From assembly GCF_964340395.1 (NCBI RefSeq), contig NC_135562.1, positions 19,199,626 to 19,263,625 of the forward strand: a stretch of 64,000 nt of DNA, written 5' to 3'. A program made the position numbers and the translations under genes. Positions 39,202 through 49,690 of the stretch are shown here, in pieces (positions within the stretch are counted from its first letter, which is position 1; the number at the start of each line of letters is the position of its first letter). This DNA comes from Glandiceps talaboti (taxonomy: Eukaryota > Hemichordata > Enteropneusta > Spengelidae). The notes below the pieces were generated by a model, which was not told the origin of the DNA, searched no databases, and saw only the letters and a program-made list of their open reading frames with translations.

Positions 39202-40131
39202 GTAGGTATACACACTAAGGTATTCCTTTAAATATAACTATTGAACTAAAAAAATGTGCGCTCTTTCCTATTCGTCAATCACACAATTCCACAATATTCG
39301 AAGTCACAATAGTATTACTACTATAACAATATATATTATGTTATATACGTTGTCTGTACAGTCAACTCTAGCCAATCAAAATTAATATTCCCAATAGCTC
39401 TCTGTTAGGCCAACATTGATTGGCCTTAAAAAAAAGTTGAAAAAGAAGCTGTGTGTATCATAATTTTTTATGAGGCCTAGTTAAAAATGTTTTCGTTCCT
39501 GTTACCCAGCTACCCCACCTTGTTTTTCACTGCCGATTCTTAACTGTTTTCATGTATTTGAACAAAAATTAATAAAATCGCGAAATTGCGGAGTCTCGCA
39601 AGAAATAGTGGGTGATACCAACTTAAAAATACAATATAATCTGTTTTTCCAATATGTAATGGTTGTCCATCAGATCTGATGGGAAGAAACCAATAGCACA
39701 GAGACCATATGAAAAACGGAATACAAAATTACTCAAACTAGACACTTACATATGGGCCGTCGCAGGCAGAAAGGGCCCTTATGTCGATTTTTGCTACATT
39801 TTAAGTTAAAAGTTAGACGCCTTCAAACATTGTATCACTTTTCGTTACCAGTGAGTTCGAAAATGTCCTTGAGGACTCTCAGCTTGATGTTTGATCGTTT
39901 TGGGTTAATATATCTTTCTTTTCGAAAAAATGTTGCTCATTTTCGATGAAAATGAATAAAAATAATTAAATTGATAAAGGTTTTAGCATTTCTACGATAT
40001 TTTTCCGACTCCAAACGAAGTTCCGTGCTGCACATTCCCGCCAGATCTCACACGTGACCACTAACTTCCGAAATCAAACTCAACATTTCAAAGCGTAAAC
40101 AAACCTCTTCACAGCTCTTATTATATTAACC
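39202..40131. other. Intron sequence, nothing coding
   Basis: Unique-looking sequence before the Tc1/mariner fragment. The ORF at 39,752-39,949 has no domain. Confidence 0.4.
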
Positions 40132-40352
40132 TACTACAATGTCCTTAGCGGAAATCCAATTTGTCGTGGAATAGACCCGGTACTACGCGCGTTACTTGAA
40201 AATCGACTTGTTTGGAACTTTTCGAGGTTGTACCTAATTGTTCGTTCCCAAATATCTAGTCTTCTGGCAACTTCTCTGTTGCTATATCCTTCTTCATGTA
40301 ATGTTAGAATTTGTCCCTTTTAAAAGTCAGTTAATTCGTTTCCTCTAGGCAT
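40132..40352 (-). pseudogene. Tc1/mariner transposase N-terminal fragment
   Basis: From an ATG at 40,352 the minus strand reads MPRGNELTDF, an in-frame stop, then KGQILTLHEEGYSNREVARR, then LDIWERTIRYNLEKF. This is the paired-type helix-turn-helix DNA-binding region found at the N-terminus of Tc1/Tc3-like transposases. The stop replaces a glutamate codon of the usual DFEKG. The catalytic DDE domain is missing. A second, shorter piece of the same 5' sequence recurs at about 40,970-41,010. Confidence 0.7.
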
Positions 40353-40436
40353 CTTTCTGTCATTAATGTAAACAATAATCAGCTGGCTGACACCTACTGA
40401 GGTCATCCAATGTAAATAAATACTTTACATGTAAAT

Positions 40437-40840
40437 TTTAGGCGCCGGTCTTTTGAAAAGTGCGCCGAAACGCTGAAATAAGCCTATCAATCAAGTATTT
40501 AAATGAGCAATATCAGACGATAAAATATGCAAATGATATGCAAACGAGAGACCGTCATACATCTTAACAATGGAACGTTACCTGCATTCGAAATGACGCT
40601 CAAATAACTAAACAGTTTCATATATACATATATATATATAAAACAGTAAAGTGTTTCTAGCAAAACAACCTTTTCACTCAGGCTTTGCTGAGCTATCTCA
40701 GTAGGCCCAATTTTAGGCGCTGGTCTTTTGAAAAGTGTGCCGAAACGTTGAAATAAGCCTGTCAATCAAGTATTTAAATGAGCAATATCAGGCGATAATA
40801 TATGCAAACGATATGCTAATGAGAGGAACGTCATATATCT
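40437..40840. repeat. Two direct repeats of about 130 bp
   Basis: 40,437-40,562 and 40,712-40,838 are close copies starting TTTTAGGCGC(C/T)GGTCTTTTGAAA and running through TCAATCAAGTATTTAAATGA. They sit beside the Tc1/mariner fragment and probably derive from the same element, duplicated. The ORF at 40,765-40,499 bridges them and is spurious. Confidence 0.85.
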
Positions 40841-41029
40841 TCCGGTTAAAGGTGTCAAATAAACTTTATTCAAAATGCATTCATTCCGTGTTTATACATC
40901 ATTGAACATGTTTACCCATGTATATTACGATGTCGACACAGTCGGTCGGTAGTATATATATATATATATAATGTTAGAATTTGTCCCTTTTAAAAGTCAG
41001 TTAATTCAGCCACCTATCAGCATTTACCT

Positions 41030-41405
41030 TCCTATGCTGATAGGTGGCGCACTTCTCATAGCATAAATAGGCTAAATTATGGCCGATACATCAGTACCTT
41101 TCTGAGCAGCAAGGAGAGGTTCCAGCGATACATAAGTGAGCTCTGCTTTCAATATGCAAATTAATGCCAATTTTAGTAAGCAACTAGTGCTGATATGATA
41201 AGCAATGTATGCTAGCAGTTCCATCACAGGAGTAAATGTAATCCGTCCAAACCAACTTGTGGTTAGAATTATACCAGGAAGGGTTGAGCTCTATGGAACC
41301 TACAAAAAACTATAAGACCACATTAATAAAACTACAGAGAGTCTTAGCAAAAAACGGTAACTCACCAATTCTTGAGGCGTCGGGATGGGTGGGTGGTGAC
41401 ACACG
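41030..41405. other. Intron sequence left of a recombinase fragment
   Basis: A local inverted repeat TATGCTGATAGGTGG / CCACCTATCAGCAT lies at about 41,010-41,048. No coding frame recognised; this may be non-coding sequence of the DIRS-like element next to it. Confidence 0.4.
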
Positions 41406-41501
41406 AGAAACAACGGATGACACCCTACGAATACTTTTAATTTGACAGCCTTAAGGTAGGCAAATTTTATAAGTATTCATCGGTGTCATTCCGTTGTTTC
41501 T
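41406..41501. repeat. Hairpin inverted repeat beside the recombinase fragment
   Basis: AGAAACAACGGATGACACC at 41,406 is mirrored by GGTGTCATTCCGTTGTTTCT ending at 41,501. The similarity extends inward through CGAATACTTTTAATTT / AAATTTTATAAGTATTC. Arms are about 40 bp with few mismatches. It lies directly 3' of the minus-strand tyrosine recombinase. Confidence 0.8.
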
Positions 41502-41517
41502 AACAATAGCAGACTAT

Positions 41518-41839
41518 TTAGCTGGACGCCGAATGATGAGCTGAATTAGCAGTTTCCTTGGCAGCCTGTAGGATAAGACGTCCAGTTTCAGATGAATCTG
41601 TGTGGCGACGGTAGAAACGATTGAATGTAGACTCTGTTGACCAATCCCCTAGTTGCAGGATCTGGGAAGTTGTAGCTCCCTGTCGAATGGCTGCTGAGGC
41701 TGCTGCTCCTCTGGTACTGTGGGCTTTAAAGATGCTAGTGTCTATACCAGCATCAGATAACACAGTCTTAATCCATCTCGCAATTGTCTGTGAAGTTACT
41801 TCATGAAAAGGTTTAACATAAGAAATAAACATAACGTAC

Positions 41840-41841
<2 letters not shown>
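41518..41841 (-). pseudogene. Tyrosine recombinase C-terminal fragment (DIRS-like)
   Basis: The 107-residue frame reads PFHEVTSQTIARWIKTVLSD, then FKAHSTRGAAASAAIRQG, then ILQLGDWSTESTFNRFYRRH. The H-x-x-R box (HSTR), the GDWS turn and the final F-x-x-F-Y with the nucleophilic tyrosine are those of tyrosine recombinases of DIRS/Ngaro retrotransposons. Crypton is a less likely alternative. The N-terminal part of the domain, with the first catalytic arginine, is missing upstream where an (AT)n/(GT)n tract begins (41,838-41,878). Possibly a 5'-truncated element. Confidence 0.75.
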
Positions 41842-41877
<36 letters not shown>

Positions 41878-42052
41878 TTATTTATTCATCTATTCATATG
41901 TGTCATATATCAGTTTCTTTCAGAAGTGTTTGTAACATCTATAATGTATAGACTCTGTCGATAAAAAGAACATATGAATAATATTTCATTTGTAATCGTG
42001 TATTCTTAGTATTACTTATGGTCTTACTTTATCTTATTTCGCTTACAAATAG

Positions 42053-42328
42053 CCATTGCATTTGTTATCTTGGGAACCTATTCTTACCAGGACGCAAAAC
42101 TTGCCTGTGACGGGAACAATGCTGTATTATCTTCCTTTGAATACACTCGCACAGCCTGGCAGTTCGGACTTCTGACATTTGGATATTTCTGGAGTGAAAA
42201 TAAGTTTTTGCTGAAGACGAATGGGGACACTCTTTTATCTGGAGATGCGTTTAATGCAATTGAGTCTAAACATGGCAGCATTGATTTTAATACTAATGCT
42301 CTGTGTGTTCCTGTGTCCATTGAAAATG
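42053..42328 (+). CDS. Mosaic gene, exon: Link (hyaluronan-binding-like) module
   Basis: Acceptor CGCTTACAAATAG at 42,052, donor AAATG|GTATGT at 42,329, phase 1-1, 276 bp. GTYSYQDAKLACDGNNAVLS then SFEYTRTAWQFGLLTFGYFW matches the Link-domain core (Y..A..AC...A.L.S...L..AW..GL..C..GWL). The exon ends NALCVPVSIEN. Only the outer cysteine pair is present; the second pair, normally CxxGWL...C, is replaced (TFGYFW). Link modules bind hyaluronan and are related in fold to C-type lectins; whether this one binds anything cannot be told. Confidence 0.8.
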
Positions 42329-42378
42329 GTATGTTTTGATGTTAATGTGCTCTATAAGAGCCACGTTATGTGGTTATG

Positions 42379-42381
<3 letters not shown>

Positions 42382-42421
<40 letters not shown>
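42382..42421. repeat. (GTCT)n microsatellite
   Basis: About ten tetranucleotide units, 54 bases after the Link exon donor. Confidence 0.95.
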
Positions 42422-42425
<4 letters not shown>

Positions 42426-42805
42426 GCAGGATGGCTGGCTGTGTAGCTGTGTGACTGACTGTTTTTCTTTGTCATATTAACATTTCTTTTGTAAAACCTC
42501 AGGCTACTATAGAAAACAAATATGCATTGCAGCGAGATCCTTAGGAATGTCTCTGTTTGAAGTTGGGATTAGGATTGGAATATATTAAACACGTCAGTGT
42601 CAGTGTGACGCCATAATTTTACATTGGGAGATGGGTGATGAGATGAGACCTTCCCAGCTGCCATAAGACCATGATCTGACCGCAGCATATGACGTCATTA
42701 TACAGTCAAAGTCAGTGGCGTCGCTTCAGATGTAAACAAAGTCTTCAGTCACAATGATACACTTCTCTGGTTTCGAAGATGCTGACGATTGTAATGAGAT
42801 GTACA
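42422..42805. other. Intron sequence, nothing recognised
   Basis: No coding frame or repeat end. The sequence leads into the GTAT microsatellite. Confidence 0.4.
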
Positions 42806-43036
42806 TGTATGTATGTATGTATGTATGTATGTATGTATGTATGGATGGATGGATGGATGGATGTATGTATGTGTGTATGTATGTATGTATCTATGTATGT
42901 ATGTATGTATGTATGTGTGTGTATGTGTGTACATGCATGTATGTATGTATGTACATGTATGTATGTGTGTATGTATGTATGTATGTATGTTTGTTTGTAT
43001 GTATGTATGTATGTATGTATGTATGTATGTATGTGT
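42806..43036. repeat. (GTAT)n compound microsatellite
   Basis: GTAT units interrupted by GGAT and GTGT variants. The three overlapping MYVCMYVC ORFs and their minus-strand shadow are artefacts. Confidence 0.95.
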
Positions 43037-44460
43037 GTTTGTTGTTTGATGTAGCTTACAATATTAAATAAATGATTTGCATACTGAACGATTTTCAGTA
43101 ATTAGGCTACGTCTTAAGAATGCATACTTCAAATTTAATAATTATATGATGTGGAACATTCATAAGCCACATTATATTATACCAGTATATTGATGGCGCA
43201 AATCGAGAGATCTGATTGGTCTAGACATCGAACTAGCACGTCTAAAATGAGCGATAATGCTCGGTTGGCAGACGTCCAAATTTTGTTCGCCTACGAGCGT
43301 TGAGTTGTAGTCCGCAGTGCCGTAATACTGATAGTGAACTCTGCGAATTGTCAAAGGAATATTTTCTCAATGAGACAATATTTTATGAGAAATTATGAAG
43401 GAAATTTAGAAGGCATCCGATAGGGAAATCCTCAAACCCGAAAATCTACTGACGTAACTTCCAGTAATATAAATACATTGTAAATAAATATCAATCTGCC
43501 GCCATGTCCGGGCTATCATCTCATTTCACAGAGTCGCGAAGTCGGCCGGCCGGGAACGATCGAAGCACGCTGTATTCAATAAACCACTTCAAGTTTATAC
43601 CTTGAGTCAAACAGGTTGATTATTCATCATTATGCACTTTTAATGAGCCGATCAATGTATAGATTATCCCTAGAAGCGGTTAGCAGATAAAATAAATCCA
43701 GTCGCTGCACGACGTTCACGTCATGGTTGAGGCCAAGATCAGCCACAGGGGCATGTAATATTTCATAGATTGTTGTTTTCCAGGTCTACAGACTAAATAT
43801 AACAACATTTTGATTAATATATATTCCTACATGTAAGGGGAAGAGTATTTCTTCGTAGTATAGAGATTGATACATTTGTAGCAACAAGATTCGTACGATA
43901 TTTTCATAAGAAAACGACATTCTAAGCAATAAGAAAACAGCAATCTATGAAATATTACACGCCCCTGTGAGATCAGCTGTCTTGAAAGCAGGGTTATTGT
44001 TATGCAAATTAGTCACAGAGGCGCGTATGAAACGACAAAACGTTAGTTCTTATCTGAACCGATATTTTCAATATACTAGTATTATAATAGCGATAAACCA
44101 CCCCCTGGGGAAGGTATACCACTCGGTTTTGACCAGCAATACAAGCAACCCTTTATACTTTGAATGGTCTAGAACGAAGCCAATTTAATATTTTTCACTT
44201 GTTATGAAGATATGGCATTTCTGTTTATTTTCAGATTCGTCGCAATATTAAGTTACATGATTAATTATTTTCAAATTTCACTTAACTTGCAGTGTACATC
44301 CATCAACCATGACAAATCATACATGTTTGACGTAGTTGTTTATGTAGTTTATAATCATGATATGCAATTTGCATCAATTATCATTTTGATAATTAATGGT
44401 ACAATATTTTTTGAATACGAGCTTCTCATTTCAGATAATTAGCATACATGTAGTACAAAG
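43037..44460. other. Intron sequence with one decayed internal unit of the palindrome-ended family
   Basis: 43,050-43,165 matches the 146-bp unit (AATAAATGATTTGCATACTG, then TTTTCAGTAATTAGGCTACG). At 43,750-43,980 there is an inverted pair of about 30 bp, GGGGCATGTAATATTTCATA then GATTGTTGTTTTC, against GAAAACAGCAATC then TATGAAATATTACACGCCCC. It bounds a possible 0.2 kb MITE at about 43,748-43,971. No exon seen. Confidence 0.5.
43748..43971. mobile_element. Candidate small MITE with about 30-bp inverted ends
   Basis: GGGGCATGTAATATTTCATA continuing GATTGTTGTTTTC at 43,748-43,781 is mirrored near 43,935-43,971 (GAAAACAGCAATCTATGAA, then ATATTACACGCCCC). Loop about 155 bp. Flanking CAG/AGATCAGC strings may be remnants of a target duplication (CCAAGATCAGCCACA on the left, GAGATCAGCTG on the right), but this is not clean. 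Confidence 0.55.
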
Positions 44461-44717
44461 AAGTGCATGTGCCATTTAAGCTTGATGTAAGTTATACGCT
44501 CTATGGGAATTTGCATAATCAATGATTATTTGATAATTAGGCAACGTGTGAATGATGCAAGTTTCAAATTTCATATAGTTTCATATAATTAATTTTCCAG
44601 TAAGTGGTACATCATGTACAATAGCTACAGTTTACAATCTTGCATTCCAACAATGTGTGTAGACCCGAAAACCTATGGGTTTTCCCTTACGGGAGGTATT
44701 CAGCTTTTTATCTGGTT
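44461..44717 (+). mobile_element. Palindrome-ended repeat, copy 5 (right end only)
   Basis: Contains one decayed internal unit (TTTGCATAATCAATGATTAT) and the family right end, CCCTTACGGGAGGTATTCAG then CTTTTTATCTGGTT, ending at 44,717. It stops 12 bases before the first base of the F5/8C exon, so the acceptor region of that intron is largely element-derived. Confidence 0.65.
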
Positions 44718-44729
44718 CAATTTACATAG

Positions 44730-45133
44730 GTACGCAGCCACCGTGCAATGTATATAACTTTCCCCTTGGACTGAGTGACTATCGATCCAGAAGAATGTGG
44801 GCTAACACGCCACCTCTAGTAATGACAGACATGATAAAATTTATGTCACCATTACATCCACACTACGCAAGCATGAAACTAATGGGTGACATCACCAACA
44901 CTTTTGGTAACATCATTGGGTGTATTAAATGGTTCGCCTACCTAAATGTAGACAGTCCCGTATTCCTAGAAGTGGATCTTGCTAAAACGATGATTGTCAG
45001 TGGTGTGTCGTCGTTCCCTGTACACATAGAAGAACCAGTTGCAGCTACATTCACTATTATATCCTTTACACTTGCCTATAGCATTGATGGCAATCTTTAT
45101 GACCATTATGTAAATGAAGACAACGTGGCAAAG
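44730..45133 (+). CDS. Mosaic gene, exon: F5/8 type C (discoidin) module, first part
   Basis: Acceptor CAATTTACATAG at 44,729 (phase 1), donor GCAAAG|GTATTT at 45,134 (phase 0), 404 bp. Reads PPCNVYNFPLGLSDYRSRRM, then NVDSPVFLEVDLAKTMIVSG, then FTLAYSIDGNLYDHYVNEDN. LEVDL-K...VSGV...F.L.YS.DG..Y..Y is the core of the coagulation factor 5/8 C-terminal (discoidin) fold. The usual opening cysteine is present (PPCN). The frame would run on 14 codons into the intron. Such domains bind glycans or lipids outside the cell. Confidence 0.85.
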
Positions 45134-45174
45134 GTATTTCATTTTTATTTGATAGTTTTATGTTTTATCACATA

Positions 45175-45878
45175 AGGGACCGGTCAGTTTCTCCAGCCTG
45201 GGCCGGGGGTGGGGGTGGGGGCAGTGGATTGTTCCATCGGGCCGACAAAAAGTCACTGAACCACCTATCTGTAAAATCTGTTGACCCCCTATTACTTAAT
45301 TCTAAAACATGATGACCCCCCTCTACATCATATTCACATGACAGGTATTATTTTTTATCGTGACTCAGTGTGGACTGCTTGACCATCTTGCAAAAACTTT
45401 ACAAGTTCCTTGGATAGGACTATCATACAATTATTGACTACACAGTGTAAATATATTCCAAAAGAGTTTAATAGCATCTTCACATTGAAATGCAGGGGGG
45501 AAGCTTGAGAAGGGACTATGCACACCTCTCATGGTGGGTCCGAGGGGATCTCTATTCAGACACTTTTAGACAATAATTTCCAAGCTTTACAAGACAGCAC
45601 CAACATGTAAAAAGCAATTACATAGGGTTGAAATATCTTTAAAAATATAATTTGATAGCCCCTTGACAGTAAGAGTTATGGGATGTGTTCACCTCATGTG
45701 GGTGTCCTCGTGGTCTCCCCTAGAAGCCATGGAGTGTGTCTATACCCTTAAAGCCAAATTTAGGCTATTCAGACCGTTTCAAGCAATAACCTCCAAGCTT
45801 TACAAGACAGCACCATCAAGTATCAGAAACGTTTCTTTATCATAACTTACATAATTTTCGAAGAAATAACCGGTCCCT
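45175..45878. mobile_element. 704-bp TIR element with GGGTCA-rich ends
   Basis: Starts AGGGACCGGT and ends ACCGGTCCCT, a 10-bp perfect inverted repeat. It carries G-runs and C-runs with GACCCCC strings and AAAAAGTCACTGAACC near the left end. Inside are two or three tandem copies of a segment with TTTCCAAGCTTTACAAGACA then GCACC; the same segment appears inverted at 15,699-15,935. Related ends occur at about 19.06-19.62 kb. No ORF for a transposase, so a MITE-like element. The target duplication is unclear. It sits inside the intron that splits the F5/8C module. Confidence 0.7.
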
Positions 45879-46283
45879 AACTTTAAATAATAGGCTACAA
45901 CCAGAAAGGTGTTCCGTTAGTTAAGAACCCACCCCTTCAAATACCAGTACATTCATGAGGGAAAGGTTGTATGTATATTTTCGTCCAGTTTGAATCGAGA
46001 GCATTCAAGGAGCAATTCGTCACTGTTTTGTTGGAAAATTGGACATTGTTGTCCATTCAAATTACAACATACCACATTATTGTTATTACAGAACATATGA
46101 AATTTAGCTTAGGAAGAACTTAGTGTGCGGGAATGAATGTAATTCACACTGGGGATGGGATGAAGAGTTGTAAAGTTGTTTTAATCATTAAGAATTCAAG
46201 ATGAATACCTACTTCTAATCGATATGGTCACTTCAGCATGAATAACAGTTTTCCATATTCCTGTTTTCTTTTCCTTTTTGTAG
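45879..46283. other. Intron sequence within the F5/8C module
   Basis: No gene or repeat recognised; leads to the T-rich acceptor of the next exon. Confidence 0.5.
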
Positions 46284-46434
46284 GAGTTTTGGAATGTTGG
46301 TGCCTGTTGTTCATTTAGCTTTAATTCGATATGCCCTTCAGTATATGCAAGATATATTAGGATTCAACCTCAAAAGAAAATCTACAACTATGGTGGAGTA
46401 CTTGAACTGTATGGACGCCCTGAGCTAAGCATTG
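46284..46434 (+). CDS. Mosaic gene, exon: F5/8 type C module, last part
   Basis: Acceptor TTTCCTTTTTGTAG at 46,283 in phase 0 joins the previous exon exactly. The frame EFWNVGACCSFSFNSICPSV then YARYIRIQPQKKIYNYGGVL and ELYGRPELSIG supplies the final strands of the fold: ARYIRI.P and G..LELYG. The closing GC of the family is GR here. The donor is ATTG|GTGATA at 46,435 (phase 1), a weak but usable site. The complete module is 185 codons across the two exons. Confidence 0.85.
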
Positions 46435-46641
46435 GTGATACATATTCATATGTTATTTGATAACTTTCCGTTTGCTGTTGTGAAGATTGTTGTTGTAATA
46501 AAGATTTTGTATATTATTGTATCTATGTATATTCATATTCATATTAATTACATTATTTATTTTCACCGGACACAAAGGGAAAATGACACACAACTGAGAA
46601 GAAAAGAACGGAAAAATTGTACCTGTAAATTATACATATTA

Positions 46642-46687
<46 letters not shown>

Positions 46688-47516
46688 TAATATGGTCAAT
46701 ACCGCGTAACCCTGACAACATATTGATGTGACTGGGTTTGGGTGTGAACCCAGGTGTATTGAAAGCCGCAGCTGTCACGATTCACAAGTCTACACAGAAC
46801 AGTATATTGACCATTTCGGGAGTTGTATAATGCGAACATGACGCAAACCATTCATTACATGATGCAAACATGTTATTTTCCGATGAGCCCTTACCTTTAT
46901 ATTATGCGAACATATCATAATGTGATGTGAACACATCTTATATGGTGCACACCTTTATATGTGAGCTTCTAATTATGGTGTGAATATATAATTTGATGTG
47001 CTCATATCTTTATATGATGTGAACATATCTTAACATGATGCAAGTGTTTCATTATTGTGAACCTATACCTTTATATTATGCAAACACATCGTTATATGAA
47101 GATATACAACTATCCCCAGAGCTAAGAATTGGCAGATCTTCCTAAGCAGTTTGCAGATCTGGGGAAAAAACAACCCTCCCTACTTCAGTGAAGACAATTT
47201 CGGAGCTGACCATAATCAAGCAAATGATATCTGACCCATACACACTTCCTCTAAAGTACTTTATTAGAAGAACAGTAACTGCCATAAATAGTAGATTGAA
47301 TAACAGATTTGCTAAGAATACAAAAAAAATGCATCATCGCACCACTTTTGACAGAATGCCTTGACCAGAACCAATTCTTTTTGGCCTCGGTTTTTGTATA
47401 GTATAATTGTAAATAAGAGATGGCGGTATTACGCCGTGGTATTACACACTAAGTTGTATATCATCTTAATTCTTTGAATTGTAACATTTCATTTCTATTC
47501 TCCTTGCATCTTTCAG
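46435..47516. other. Intron with (AT)n and a degenerate minisatellite
   Basis: (AT)n at 46,642-46,685. At 46,820-47,100 a degenerate tandem repeat of about 30-37 bp carries TTATATGATGTGAACATATC-like strings (ATGATGCAAAC, GATGTGAACAC, TTATGCAAACAC). No exon. Confidence 0.7.
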
Positions 47517-47807
47517 AGAATTTTAGATATGATTTCTTCTACCGGAAGGGTTATAGATTTTCAATCAAACAGACTGGGACTCCAGATAACATCTGTAACC
47601 TAGAGGGTAAAATCGACCAAGTATTTCGTAGGGTCACTTTTGAAGAATGTGTTCACCTGTGCCTACATGGGAATAACTCACCATCCAATTATTTGATGTA
47701 TTCAGTGACTGATAATATGTGTATTTATGGTAATTGGACACACTGGATGATTGATGCAAAACTTGAGAAATCATTAGACGTTGACTACTACATAAGGATG
47801 TCGACAG
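47517..47807 (+). CDS. Mosaic gene, exon: PAN/apple-like module
   Basis: Acceptor TTGCATCTTTCAG at 47,516, donor GACAG|GTTAGT at 47,808, phase 1-1, 291 bp. The frame reads FFYRKGYRFSIKQTGTPDNI, CNLEGKIDQVFRRVTFEECV then HLCLHG, and later NYLMYSVTDNMCIYGNW. The helix motif T.EEC...CL....C, preceded by an upstream cysteine and followed by a Y.....C strand, resembles PAN/apple domains, which mediate protein or carbohydrate contacts. The apple core cysteines EEC..LC and MC are there; one usual partner is not obvious. A divergent unnamed cysteine module is the alternative. Confidence 0.6.
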
Positions 47808-48400
47808 GTTAGTATTGGTAGCTATGGAAACAGTATCACCTGTAGTCTCTGATACCCAGACTGCTCTGATGTCCGCCACCTGGGGTAATTCTGTTTATGT
47901 CATTCGGAAAAAAACTAGTGGTGGCGACTGTCAATTGTCCTTGACAGTGTCTCATTGGTGGAATATTATCCCTAATTTTCATTTCTTAATTTTCATTCTC
48001 TTTAAGTCACAGCTGTATATATATGTCAAGAAAAACACGCTCTAGAAAATCGTCTTTGTTAGTAGATTAATTGAAATACTTACAATATAAACTATAACAC
48101 AGCACACATATCCTACAAAACATGTTAGCATAGTATTTTTGTTTTTGTCATTAATCTATAATTTTCACTTTAGCGACGTATTTCATTTTATGTATACGGC
48201 CTGAGACAAGCCTTTAGCGAGGCAGAACAGTGTCACGAATCTATAATTTTCACTTTAGAAGCATATTTTCATTTTCATTTATACAGCTTGGGACAAGCCT
48301 TTAGCGAGACAGAACAGTGTCATGAATCTTTAATGTCCACTTTAGCGAATAACAATATTTCTGACAATGTGTCCTTCTTGAGTGTAGTGACTGGTGTCTA
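47808..48400. other. Intron with a duplicated exon-like fragment
   Basis: Two successive copies of about 95 bp (about 48,145-48,240 and 48,238-48,330) both contain TCTATAATTTTCACTTTAG, then GACAAGCCTTTAGCGAG, then CAGAACAGTGTCA. The second follows a plausible acceptor (TTTATACAG at 48,282) and reads LGQAFSETEQCHESLMSTLA, which looks like the start of a lectin or Link-type helix (F.EAE..C). It runs to a stop without a good donor in phase, so I take it as a relic of a lost module. Confidence 0.45.
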
Positions 48401-48639
48401 CTATTGTACACACTATGTATTGTTGTGATGTAGCTTGCCCGCATATCGCAATAGTGATACGAATTAAATATGTATGTCGTGTTGTTTATTGTATTAGCAC
48501 AAAGAATAGAATAATTTTAACTGTTGTAGTTTCTGTATTTTTGACACGCTAGAGGTAGTGCTACCCATAGACGGATGGGGCTCTGTCTACCTCATCTCAC
48601 CGCTGTCTATCTGCAGAAAGAAATTCCAATTGTTATGCT

Positions 48640-48885
48640 CAATATTCAGTTTACTTTACTATACACATTACTATTTGTCATTTTAATGATTAATTTGCAT
48701 AATTAATTATTTTCGGTATTTAGGCTATATCTTAAGAAAGCAAACTTCAAATTTCATTTAATTTAGTACATCCATCAACCATAACAGTTGAGACACGTTT
48801 GGTATGGTTTTGTAGGTAGGTTTTATTTGTAATATGTAATCATTTTGATAATTAGGCAATATCTTTGCAAACTTTAAATTTCAAA
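48640..48885 (+). mobile_element. Palindrome-ended repeat, copy 7 (internal unit only)
   Basis: TTTGCATAATTAATTATTTT then CGGTATTTAGGCTATATCTT marks one decayed 146-bp unit and part of a second. No palindromic end is present. Confidence 0.5.
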
Positions 48886-49690
48886 TAATTAGTTCCAGAG
48901 GGCCTAGGTGGTCCGATGGAACTCGAGGGTTTCCCCTACATCATTAATACACGCAGTAGGAGCTGAAACTACCCACAATGCGTTGCGGTCCCCGTTTACG
49001 AAATCCTGTTTACCAAGGAGGTATACTGGACAGTGAAATCGTGATTTATGCATATTTTATGTATAATATTCATTTTGGGCACGTAGTCATTTTTTTCAAC
49101 TTGTTTTGAGGCAATAAAAGTCAATACACATTTGAATGGATCTATTTCGTCGATTAATGTTTTTCACTCTACCACATTCAACACAAGCTCTGAGTACTTT
49201 TAGAACACGCTGTGCTTAATTGTGACTTTGTTTTTGAAGCGATCGTGTTTTCAGTCAGAAATACGAAGTACGCTTATAGCAATATAGGAGTATCAACGAC
49301 GTTCACATAGACGGAGATCCCTTGAAAGTCCGTATTTTTTATAAGTATATTTTTTGTTCTCCTTGTATTTTTTTAAATGCTACCCGTGCCAAATGAATTT
49401 TCAGAGTGTTAAGGTAACAATCACTGGCCCGGCGAGGCCCCTAAATCTGTCAAACACATTGATGACTTCACGGGCCAATCATATAGAAATTTGCCTTTCA
49501 ATTTTCACGAAACTTTGAATACAGACTTTAAAATGTATTGTGAACCGACGTATGAAAAAGAATATTGCTAGGTGGAAGCAAAATGATGGACAAAAACATA
49601 ACATTTGGTCAAGTGTTTGGAAATAAATAGGTGAAAATTTTGCCAAGAATTGAATATAAATATGTTTGGTGTACACCCACAACTGTGACC
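48886..49690. repeat. Interspersed repeat, partner of 30.6-31.4 kb
   Basis: Reverse-complement relative of the repeat at 30,580-31,420, with the same order of shared strings. It begins TTAGTTCCAGAGGGCC at about 48,890. The short minus-strand ORF 49,745-49,479 lies in it and is spurious. Confidence 0.7.

Noticed and set aside
41621-41806. 61-residue + strand ORF
   Set aside because: Antisense shadow of the tyrosine recombinase fragment.
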